Below, one piece after another: positions 17,059 through 25,000 of a stretch of DNA of 46,886 bases. Numbering within the stretch: position 1 is the stretch's first letter; each line of letters starts with the position of its first letter. Origin of the DNA: Oscillospiraceae bacterium (lineage in GTDB: Bacteria; Bacillota; Clostridia; Oscillospirales; Oscillospiraceae); assembly GCA_017527825.1 (NCBI GenBank), contig JAFXPO010000034.1, positions 1 through 46,886 of the forward strand, given 5' to 3'. A model generated the notes under the pieces. It did not search any database, was not told the origin of the DNA, and saw only the letters and a program-made list of their open reading frames with translations. Position numbers and translations under genes: made by a program.

Positions 17059-18568
17059 TGTTCACGTCTCCCTTGTGCAGTTCTTCTTCAAACAGTTCGG
17101 CTTTCGCCTCCGCCTTTTTGCCGGCGATCCGCTTTTGGACGTCCACCATCGCGGCGCGATTCAGCTTGCAGGAACGCATCGCCAGCAGCGTGCAGATAAA
17201 GCCGAGGATCGAGAGTCCGTAGCGCAGGAACATGGTCATCCAGAACACGCCGGGGGTGGCGGGGTCGTCCGGCTGGGGCATGGTACTGGTATAACCGATC
17301 AACGCCACGCAACCGGTGGCGATGGCAGCGGAGAAGGAGGACACGATCTTATCCACAAGGCTGTAGGTACCGGTGACAACGGCGGGGATGTACTTGCCGC
17401 TGCGATCCAGTTCAAAGTCGATGATGTCCGCCATAAAGCCGGTGTTGGCGGTGGTGACGCACATGGCGAAGCCGTTGACGGCAAAGGTCAGCACCACAAA
17501 CAGGATCATGGTGACGCCCATGTGAGATATGGTGTGCGTGCCGCCGGTGGTAAAGGTGATGACGAAGAACACGATCATCGCTAAATTGGCGTAAATGCTG
17601 TTGCGTGTCCACGTCACGATGGATTCCTTATTGCCGTGTTTGCCGGCATAGCGTGCGCCGAAGACGGCAAAGAGGATCGACGGCAGCATGCCGATCATGC
17701 TCAGCGTGGTGGCAAGGCCCATATTGCCGATCAGGATGCCGTTGAGCATGGTGCTGACGATGGACGCCGACGACGCCTGCTGCGCGATCTTGTCGGAGGA
17801 GGCGGAGATGATGTACGCCTGCAGGGGCTTGTTGTGTCCCAGCACGTTCGCCATATCCCGAAATTTCAGGCGCTCCGTCTTGCCGATGCCCTTAAAGTTT
17901 TCCGGTTTATCATACTCCGAAATACCGATGCACACAAGCACCACACCCACAAACGCAACGCTCACGCACATCCACGTCACAATGTTCAGGAACTCCTGAT
18001 TAAAGTTGCCGCCGAAGGCGGGCATGAGCTTGGTGTAGACCACGATATTCAGCGCCATCGGGGTGATGTAGTTGAGCGCCGTCTGCCACACGCCCACGGT
18101 GGGACGCTGTCTGGGATCGTTGGTCATCAGAGCCGGCAGCGTCTGCGCCGTCATATTGACAATGGTGTACCCAATGACGTAGAGCATATAGAAGCCGAGG
18201 AAGACCGCGACGCCATGACCCTTGCTGGAGAAAAAGTTGAACATGCACAGCAGGCCCGCGCTCTGGACCGCCCAGCCGATGAGCATCAGCGGGCGCACCT
18301 TGCCGAACGGTGTGTTGAATCGGTCATACACAAATGCCAGCAGCGGATCTGTGAGCGCGTCAAAGATACGCGTGAAGGTCAGAAGTCCGCCGACCACCAG
18401 CGTCGCTATGCCGTAACCGATGCTGGCGGAGTAGCTGGCAAGACCGATGAGGAAGTACACCGCCATACCGTTGAAGGCGTTAAAGGCGACCAGGATGATC
18501 TGCCAAAGTTTTGCACGGCGATACTGCACGCCGTCGATTTCGCTCTGGGAAATGTGTTGCTTTGCCAT
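17051..18568 (-). CDS. GPH-family glycoside:cation symporter
   Basis: 505 residues with about 12 hydrophobic helices and no signal peptide, the pattern of the glycoside-pentoside-hexuronide family in the major facilitator superfamily. Typical segments are SASIGYGIATLVVGGLLTF, FDALTDPLLAFVYDR (conserved Asp in the second helix region), RPLMLIGW, and GFMADIIDFELDRSGKY near helix 9-10. Members take up disaccharides, glycosides or glucuronides with Na+ or H+. It is the first gene of the operon, right behind the AraC-controlled divergent promoter, and the following enzymes are cytoplasmic, so it likely imports their intact substrate. The C-terminal tail is polar and about 50 residues long. Confidence 0.92.
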   Translation of the reverse strand: MAKQHISQSEIDGVQYRRAKLWQIILVAFNAFNGMAVYFLIGLASYSASIGYGIATLVVGGLLTFTRIFDALTDPLLAFVYDRFNTPFGKVRPLMLIGWAVQSAGLLCMFNFFSSKGHGVAVFLGFYMLYVIGYTIVNMTAQTLPALMTNDPRQRPTVGVWQTALNYITPMALNIVVYTKLMPAFGGNFNQEFLNIVTWMCVSVAFVGVVLVCIGISEYDKPENFKGIGKTERLKFRDMANVLGHNKPLQAYIISASSDKIAQQASSASIVSTMLNGILIGNMGLATTLSMIGMLPSILFAVFGARYAGKHGNKESIVTWTRNSIYANLAMIVFFVITFTTGGTHTISHMGVTMILFVVLTFAVNGFAMCVTTANTGFMADIIDFELDRSGKYIPAVVTGTYSLVDKIVSSFSAAIATGCVALIGYTSTMPQPDDPATPGVFWMTMFLRYGLSILGFICTLLAMRSCKLNRAAMVDVQKRIAGKKAEAKAELFEEELHKGDVNNA

Positions 18569-18625
18569 TGTCGTTTTCTCCTTTTCCTGATTTGCGGTTT
18601 TGTCTGTCCCGCAGTTTCTTCTGAT

Positions 18626-18654
18626 ATCGTAAAGAAAACGCCAAACAATGTAAA
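18626..18654 (-). promoter_or_regulatory. Promoter of the glycoside operon
   Basis: On the minus strand TTTACA (18649-18654) and TACGAT (18626-18631) are separated by 17 nt, about 58 nt before the symporter ATG. The imperfect -10 fits an activator-dependent promoter. Confidence 0.6.
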
Positions 18655-18656
18655 TT

Positions 18657-18685
18657 CAAAATTTCCTTCAAAATTACAAAATTTC
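18657..18685. promoter_or_regulatory. Tandem direct repeats, likely AraC regulator site
   Basis: CAAAATTTC occurs at 18657-18665 and again at 18677-18685, exactly 20 bp apart (about two helix turns), directly upstream of the operon -35 box and between the two divergent promoters. AraC-type activators typically bind such tandem half-sites next to the -35 box. Confidence 0.55.
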
Positions 18686-18695
18686 AGGAATGTTA

Positions 18696-18725
18696 TTGTT
18701 TTTCTCCTGTCAGGCATGTTACAAT
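18696..18725 (+). promoter_or_regulatory. Probable promoter of the AraC gene
   Basis: TTGTTT (18696-18701) and TACAAT (18720-18725) are 18 nt apart, about 60 nt before the start codon. The putative activator repeats lie just upstream, so the regulator may control its own gene. Confidence 0.45.
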
Positions 18726-18784
18726 AATGTCTACTGAATAAACTGCGGAAATGATGGACTCTGCGTGGAGGGAGGCGCGGGCGC

Positions 18785-20017
18785 TTGGAGCAGATGATGA
18801 CAAAAGGGGAGCAAAATCTCCTGCTGCTGGAATCGCTGATCCCGAAAAATGAAAAGTTCTATGTCTGGTGCTATGACCCATCGGGCAAGTTTATTGCCAC
18901 ATCCTGCCCCGAACGGGAACGCGAGCTGCTTGACCGCGCGTTTCGTATTTTCGGCGGCATGGATAAGGCGCGGGACTTTGTCGCAAGCGGAGCGTGCAGC
19001 CGCCCCCTCGTCATCGGCTCGCCCCTCGGCATGCAGTGGGCGCTCACGCTGGAGTCCGAACGCGGAGAGCCGCTGCTGTTTGTTGTCGGACCGGTGTTCT
19101 ATACCGTGCCCATCGAGAGCCATGTGCGCCTTGCGCTGCGTCCGTTCACGCACCGTCCAGAGAACGCACGCTGGGCAAATGAACTCTGCCGGCATCTTCC
19201 CGAGCTGCCGGTTATGTCCTACGCGGTCTTCACCCGCTATCTTCTCATGGTGCACAACACGCTCACCGCTCAGCAGCTGGGGCTGGATGCGCTGGACGAG
19301 GCAGGAGCGCAGGATGGGCAGATCACGGTCGATTCCGTCGGGGAACGGGATCGAAATAAGGTCTATCTTTCGGAGCGCGCCATGCTGCAAATGGTGCGCA
19401 ACGGGGACATCAACTACCACAGCGCCCTGCAAAACAGTTCCATGTTGAGTCCCGGCGTTCCCGTGCAGGGACAGGACCCGCTGCGTCAGGCGAAAACAAG
19501 TGTCATCGTGTTCACCACGCTGGTCAGCCGTGCCGCCATGGAGGGCGGATTATCGCCTGAGATCGCCTACGCGCTGGGTGATTCCTATATTCAATCGGTG
19601 GAAAACTGCCGCGACTCCGGCGAGCTCTCCGCCCTCGCCGCCGCCATGTATCACGACTTTATCTATCGCGTCCACCATCTGCGCGCCAATCCCGACTATT
19701 CTCACGCGGTGCAGAAATGCTGCGACTATATCGAGCTGAGCCTTGAGCGAAAAATCCGCACCTCCGATCTCGCCGCACTCGTCGGATACACTGAGTACTA
19801 TCTCACGGAAAAATTCAAGAAGGAGACCGGCTTTTCCGTCAGCAATTATATCCGCTTTGCCAGGCTTGAACGGGCAAAGGTCCTGCTTGAAACCACGGAT
19901 CTGTCTGTTCGCGAGATCTCAGAGCAGCTTGCCTTCAATACCGTCAATTACTTCATTCAATGCTTTCGGGAAACTGTCGGCCTCACACCGGCGCAGTATC
20001 GGAAGAAAGCTCGATAA
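18785..20017 (+). CDS. AraC-family transcriptional regulator of the glycoside operon
   Basis: 410 residues if translation begins at TTG 18785, which lies 9 nt after GGAGGGAGG; ATG at 18794 or 18797 would give 407 or 406 residues and cannot be excluded. The C-terminal 100 residues hold two helix-turn-helix motifs (TSDLAALVGYTEYYLTEKFK and VREISEQLAFNTVNYFIQCF) and the family ending FRETVGLTPAQYRKKA. The long N-terminal part (about 300 residues, KFYVWCYDPSGKFIATSC) is a sensor-like domain that I cannot assign; no membrane helices are seen. It diverges from the symporter, with tandem repeats between them, so it is most likely the activator of that operon in response to its sugar. Confidence 0.92.
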   Translation: MEQMMTKGEQNLLLLESLIPKNEKFYVWCYDPSGKFIATSCPERERELLDRAFRIFGGMDKARDFVASGACSRPLVIGSPLGMQWALTLESERGEPLLFVVGPVFYTVPIESHVRLALRPFTHRPENARWANELCRHLPELPVMSYAVFTRYLLMVHNTLTAQQLGLDALDEAGAQDGQITVDSVGERDRNKVYLSERAMLQMVRNGDINYHSALQNSSMLSPGVPVQGQDPLRQAKTSVIVFTTLVSRAAMEGGLSPEIAYALGDSYIQSVENCRDSGELSALAAAMYHDFIYRVHHLRANPDYSHAVQKCCDYIELSLERKIRTSDLAALVGYTEYYLTEKFKKETGFSVSNYIRFARLERAKVLLETTDLSVREISEQLAFNTVNYFIQCFRETVGLTPAQYRKKAR

Positions 20018-20091
20018 CTTGCGGTCTTTCCAACGATATGCCTTGGGCAGCCTTGATGTCTCGCGAGTTGCTGAAGAGCCGAAAGCGAAAA

Positions 20092-20126
20092 AAGAACACG
20101 CTCCGCTGTCGGATCGCGTTCTTTTT
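20092..20126 (+). terminator. Terminator of the AraC gene
   Basis: AAGAAC-A-CG-C-TCCG and its near complement around a CTGT loop form an imperfect 14-bp stem followed by TTTTTCTGT, about 75 nt after the stop codon. Confidence 0.7.
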
Positions 20127-20283
20127 CTGTCTATGTTTTGCGCTGTGGTCACGAGATGCTTCAGCGCAACGCAAAAACTATCGCATCAAAGTAAATGCTA
20201 AGGAGTCAAAACGAGGGCAATCCGGCGTCCCGGCGCAGCGCCTCGATCTCGCGCACTGTCTCCGTCGCCAGCACCCGTCTGCG

Positions 20284-21039
20284 TCAGTTCAGCTTCCCGT
20301 AGTCCGCGTCGGAAACCGGCTCGCACCACTCCGTGCTCGCGTCCTCGCCCCTCACCTCGACGGCGAGGTGGGAGAACCACGAATCCGGCGCGGCGCCGTG
20401 CCAATGCTTGACGTTGGCGGGGATGTTCACCACGTCGCCGGGGCGCAGCTCGCGGGCTTCCTTCCCCCACTCCTGATAGTACCCGCGCCCGCCGACGCAG
20501 ATGAGCATTTGTCCGCCCTCGCTGCTCGCGTGGTGAATGTGCCAGTTGTTGCGGCAGCCGGGCTCAAAGGTCACATTGAACAGCGGCACCTGCTCCGAGG
20601 ACACCGGCGCGAGATAGCTCTGCCCGACGAAAAACTTGCCGTAGGGGTTCGGCTCTCCGATGGGGAAGAAAATCGTGTTCTGATAGGCGTCCTTCGCGGT
20701 TTCGGCGGGCGCTTCGTCGTTCCAGACCTCCTTCGCCAGACGGAACACCGCCCAGCCCTTCGGCCAGCCGACGTACATCGTGGCGTGGGTGATAATGGCG
20801 GCGATCTCCGCCTTCGTGACGCCGTGCGCCTTGGCGTTTTGCAGGTGATACTGAAGCGACGAGTCCGTGATACCCGACGCCATCAGGGACACCACCGTGA
20901 TGATGCAGCGGGTCTTGACGTCGATGGATTCCTCGTTCCACACCTCGCCGAACAGCACGTCGTCGTTGAGATGCGCGAACATGGGGGCAAATTCGCCGAG
21001 CTGGTCTCTGCCGGCGGTTTGTACGATCTTTTCACGCAT
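20284..21039 (-). CDS. Carboxymuconolactone decarboxylase-like and cupin two-domain protein
   Basis: 251 residues from ATG at 21039 with AAGGAG 9 nt upstream; an upstream TTG start is unneeded. Residues 1-110 are a CMD/AhpD-like helical domain (FGEVWNEESIDVKTRCII, then ITHATMYVGWPKGWAVF) without the CxxC of true AhpD, so it is not a peroxidase of that type. Residues 145-235 are a cupin with NNWHIHHASSEGGQMLICVGG (metal-type HxH) and PGDVVNIPANVKHWHGA. CMD-cupin fusions of this type are common near oxidoreductases and are thought to act in small-molecule detoxification or catabolism; the substrate is unknown. It follows the TetR gene after 29 nt, so both probably share the repressed promoter. 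Confidence 0.9.
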   Translation of the reverse strand: MREKIVQTAGRDQLGEFAPMFAHLNDDVLFGEVWNEESIDVKTRCIITVVSLMASGITDSSLQYHLQNAKAHGVTKAEIAAIITHATMYVGWPKGWAVFRLAKEVWNDEAPAETAKDAYQNTIFFPIGEPNPYGKFFVGQSYLAPVSSEQVPLFNVTFEPGCRNNWHIHHASSEGGQMLICVGGRGYYQEWGKEARELRPGDVVNIPANVKHWHGAAPDSWFSHLAVEVRGEDASTEWCEPVSDADYGKLN

Positions 21040-21068
21040 AATTGAATACTCCTTTGCCAAATCAATTT

Positions 21069-21695
21069 TTAAATGTTTTTCAGCAGTTCTGTAATCATGC
21101 CGCGGGTCAGCTCGTAGACGCTCCGGTGCAGAACCCGCGTCCCGGCTATCTCCATCGCCGCCTGTTGCTTGTCCGTCGCGAAGGTATAGGGATATATGCC
21201 AAACATGAATGGGAAAAAGTGCCAGATAAAGTCCTTCCGTTTTTCAACAGTCGACGCCTGGAAGAATTTTTCCAAGCCCTTCTCCAGCGTGTCCATCGAC
21301 GCGCCGTAAGCCGCCTTGAAGTCGACCAACCGTTCCAGACGGCTGTGCTCCTCCATGTCGTACATGTTCATGGACAGCAGTTTGAGCAGCAGTGTCCGCT
21401 TCTCCACGGTTTTTGCCACCGCGTCCGCAAACGCGGCGGCGTCCATGTGGTCGTTTGCGGCGATCATGTTCTCCAGATCCGCTGTCCAGCACTCGTATTC
21501 CCGTTGAAACAGCGCGAGGAAGATTTCCTCTTTCGTTTCAAAATAGTTGTAGATCGACGGACGGGAAAACGAGGTGAAATCCGCAATGTCACCCATGGAA
21601 ATGTCGCGAAAGCTCTTGGTCTGATAGAGGGAAAGGCAGGCGGACATAATCTCGTCCCGCCGCGCCGCCTTCTGCTCCGGTGATCCTTTTGGCAT
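21069..21695 (-). CDS. TetR/AcrR-family transcriptional repressor
   Basis: 208 residues from ATG at 21695, which has GGGAGG 5 nt upstream and matches the start of the TetR remnant at 5494. The N-terminal HTH is DISMGDIADFTSFSRPSIYNYF followed by ETKEEIFLALFQRE. The C-terminal part is helical (ligand and dimer domain), with the end rich in aromatic and hydrophobic residues. A perfect 15-bp inverted repeat covers its promoter, so it is likely autoregulated, and it is cotranscribed with the CMD-cupin gene. An almost identical operator before the redox operon at 5542-5592, whose own TetR gene is degraded, suggests this protein may control both loci. The ligand is not known. Confidence 0.93.
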   Translation of the reverse strand: MPKGSPEQKAARRDEIMSACLSLYQTKSFRDISMGDIADFTSFSRPSIYNYFETKEEIFLALFQREYECWTADLENMIAANDHMDAAAFADAVAKTVEKRTLLLKLLSMNMYDMEEHSRLERLVDFKAAYGASMDTLEKGLEKFFQASTVEKRKDFIWHFFPFMFGIYPYTFATDKQQAAMEIAGTRVLHRSVYELTRGMITELLKNI

Positions 21696-21740
21696 GGTAT
21701 CCTCCCTTTGTTCGTGTGCCTGATGAAATCTCAACAGGAA

Positions 21741-21791
21741 TTGACAATCTGTCAGCAGTTCTAATGTAGCACATCACTGACAGATTGTCAA
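21741..21791 (-). promoter_or_regulatory. TetR operator and promoter
   Basis: Perfect 15-bp inverted repeat with arms at 21741-21755 and 21777-21791 (TTGACAATCTGTCAG and its complement). On the minus strand TTGACA (21786-21791) and TACATT (21763-21768) are 17 nt apart, so the promoter lies within the operator. It has the same spacing, -10 box and nearly the same arms as the operator at 5542-5592. Confidence 0.8.
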
Positions 21792-21843
21792 CGGGTTTAT
21801 TGCCGTTTTATCTTCTTCAGGCAACCGGTGGGAATAGGCAGGA

Positions 21844-21963
21844 TCAGCCCCATCCTGCCTCTGGTCCTGCCATCACGATTACACCGCTTTTGAATCGGAC
21901 TGTCTCTTTCAGGATGTCTATTGCAGGTGCGTCGCACAGCCCGATGATCCCGCTGCGCGTCAT
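21844..21963 (-). other. Possible 39-codon ORF in the 21792-22047 gap
   Basis: The space between the TetR promoter and the giant gene contains a short frame beginning MTRSGIIGLCDAPAIDILKE and ending AGPEAGWG. Its composition looks protein-like, but it has no clear ribosome site and no family I recognise. Its stop lies in a 9-bp hairpin (21836-21860, AGGCAGGAT and complement). It may be the end of a lost gene or noncoding. Confidence 0.2.
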
Positions 21964-21991
21964 CAAGGATAGTTTCTGATCTTTTCGCTTG

Positions 21992-22035
21992 CGTTTATCC
22001 CTCCCTCCGCATGAAAGCGGAGGGAGGGATAAACG
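21992..22035. terminator. Perfect 19-bp hairpin after the giant gene
   Basis: CGTTTATCCCTCCCTCCGC pairs without mismatch with 22017-22035, loop of 6. It lies 12 nt after the stop of the giant minus-strand gene. The T-rich tract (TTTTATTTG) follows on the plus strand, not the minus strand, so on the giant gene's mRNA it would be a stable 3' stem rather than a textbook terminator. Confidence 0.6.
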
Positions 22036-22047
22036 TTTTATTTGTTT

Positions 22048-25000
22048 TCAATTCGTGGTTTTCTTCACCATGTCACGATAGAAGAAGGTCACAATCTGTG
22101 CACGAGTGCAAGCAGCATCTGGAGAGAATAGCGTGTCACTGGTGCCATCCGTAATACCATTTGCAACCGCCCAACCGATAGCGCCGGCATAATAAGCGTC
22201 AGCCGGGATATCTGTAAACTTATTGTTATCCGCTGCAGCAGCCTTTTCATAGCGAGCGAGGAATACCACAATCTGCGCGCGAGTGCATACGGAATCGGGT
22301 GCAAACCTTGTGGAGCTTACGCCGGTGGTAATGCCATTTGCAACCGCCCAGGCAACCGCCCTCGCATAATAGCTTCCTGCCGTCACGTCTTCAAATACAG
22401 ATGTCACATTCACTTCAGGTTCACCCGCGGCGCGGTACAGGAAGGTTACCGCCTCGGCGCGCGTGCAGTTGTCGTTCGGCTTGAATGTGTTTACCGCGCC
22501 TTTCCCGTTGGTGATTCCCTGCGCAACCGCCCACTTCACAGCATCAGCGTAGTAGGTGTCGGAAGCAACGTCGACGAAGCCGGTGTCAGAAGCGGACTCA
22601 ACTTCTTTCGCCTTTTTGAAGGTCGCGGAAATACTGACCGGCAAATTCCTTCCCGCTGGCATCGTGAAGGTGTAGGTACCGTCCACGTTCTTCGTGGCAT
22701 CAACAATTGCGCCGCTTCCATTTTTAACAATGAGCGTATCGACCTCATATCCATCGCTCGGAGCCAGCGTGACGGTGACTTTGTCGCCCGCTTTTGCAGC
22801 GGTATCGGAGACCTTGACGGTACCGTTGGTTGTGCCGGAAATCTTGATATTCGCCGCGACGGCAACTCCGCCGGCTTGACTGCCGTCACCGGTGCTGCCA
22901 TCCGGCTTATATGCAGCCGTCAAAGTCAGTTTGTGATTAGATCCGTTCAGCTTCTCCAAAAGTGCATTGGTTAAGGTCGTATCTGCTCCGGTTCCGTCGC
23001 TGTATTTCCATCCGTCAAAGGTCGAACCGCTGACCTTGGGTGCATCCACGCCGAAGGCTTTGTTCAGTTCGGAAGCGCCATAACTCAAGGTAGCAATAAC
23101 GCTTTCTCCATCCTGCGCAAGGAAGGTGATGTTGCCGTAGCGCTCGTCCGCCAACAGTGTAACCTCGGAAAACTGGCGCTGCTGCCATGAATAATTCCCG
23201 CCGCCCGCGTCGACCACCGGCACATAGGAGATCACGCCGTTGTGATCCAGCCGCGCCAGCTTGGGTGTGAAGGCAAGACTAGACAGATTTACGACCACCT
23301 CTACCGTCTCGGTCAGGTCCGCAATCGCCTGATCCGTCATAAGAGGGATATCAGCCTTGTCGTCCTTGCCCTTGGCGACAACGGTGACCTTGGGCGTGAT
23401 ATCCAGCGAAAGGCTCGTCACGCTGCTGCCTGCCGTTGCCACTGTGCCGCTGTCGGACAGCGCGGACTTGACTTTGACCTCAACCTTTACCTCAGCTTCC
23501 AGTTTCACTTCTTCGTCTGCGGTATAACCAAGCTCAGTTTTCTTTGAGACGTCAATCGCAGTTGCCGCAATCACTTTTGCTGCATCGGCGCCTTGCTCCT
23601 CGATGCCCTTGACCTCGGAGCTGTTTGCCACTGTTGTCAATGTACCGGTCATGCTGGAATCGATTGCTCCGCTTTGCACAGTAACCGGGGATACATCCGT
23701 TTGCGCCTCCTGTACCGTGTCAACCGATACCGCTACGGCAGTAATCGGTACGGTAAAGGACTTTTCCGCCACGGAGTCGTAGTTAGAATCGCCCACAACG
23801 CGATAGTAGACCGTATATGCGCCCGCGTCGGTTGCCGTGGGGATGGCGGTGGAATACACGTCATCACCCACTCTGTACTGCATTGTTCCGCCGGTAGTGC
23901 TACCCGCCGTGATCAAGGCTTGCGCCGATCCGCTGGCTGCCAAATTGTCAATTCGTTTCGGTGCGGTCAATACCGGGGTCGCCTTTGCGATGGTGTAGCT
24001 CACGCTTGCGACCGCGCTGCTGAGGGTGATTCTCGCGGTGTAGTTACCCGCGTCGGTCGGAGTCGAGATCAACTTCGTGCTGCCCTGATAGTATTCGACC
24101 GCCGGAGACTCAACGCCGTCAATGCTGCCGTTGACTGTAGCTTCTGCGCTGCCGGCGCCGCCGTAAATGGTCAGCATCGGCGCAGCAATCGTCATCGTCC
24201 CGTCGCCTCCGGTGTGACCTTCCGCAGTGCAGGTCGCCGTGATAGTCGCACCGCTGGCGGTATAGATCCAGTTGTGGACATGACTGCTGCTGCTAAGGCT
24301 TGCGCTCGCGATGGAAGAGGACGCGTAATGGTTGTCGTCTGCCGCGAAACGCTGGTAGAAGGTGTAGGAAGTGCTTGCCGTCAGACCGGTGAACGTCGGG
24401 CTGGTCTGCCAGGTCGTGCCATCCATACTGTATTCGCCGTTTGGAATCGGCATCAGCGAGACGCTGGTTGCCGATGCGCTGCGCATCGCCGGCACCGCGG
24501 GCGCGTCCTGATTCGCCTTGCGAATCGTCACGGTGACGCAGGCCGCCTCGCTGTCGTTGTGGTTTCTGTCGCCAACGACCTTGTACCAGACGGAATAGCT
24601 TCCGGCGTTCGTGCAGGCAGGAATGTTTGTGCTGTAGCCCGCCGCGGGAGCTGTACCGTTGTCTGGTGCAACGCAGTACTGCATCGCGCCCCCCGACGCC
24701 AAGCCCGCGCTTACAAGCTCCTGCGCGCTCCCGGTATAGGTCAGCGTGATCGCCTTCGGCGCGGCTGTCACGGAGGACGGGGCTTTGGCAATGGTATAGC
24801 TCACCGCCGCTGTGGCGTCTCCAACCGTGATACTGGCGGTATAGCGTCCCGCGTCTGTGGGGACTGCAGCCAATGCCGCATTTCCGCTTTTGTAGACGAT
24901 CTCCGGCGTCTCGATGCCATCGATACCGCCGCTGATACTTGCCTTCGCGTCGCCCGAACCGCCATAGACGCGCAACGTAGGCGCAACGATGGTGATTTCG

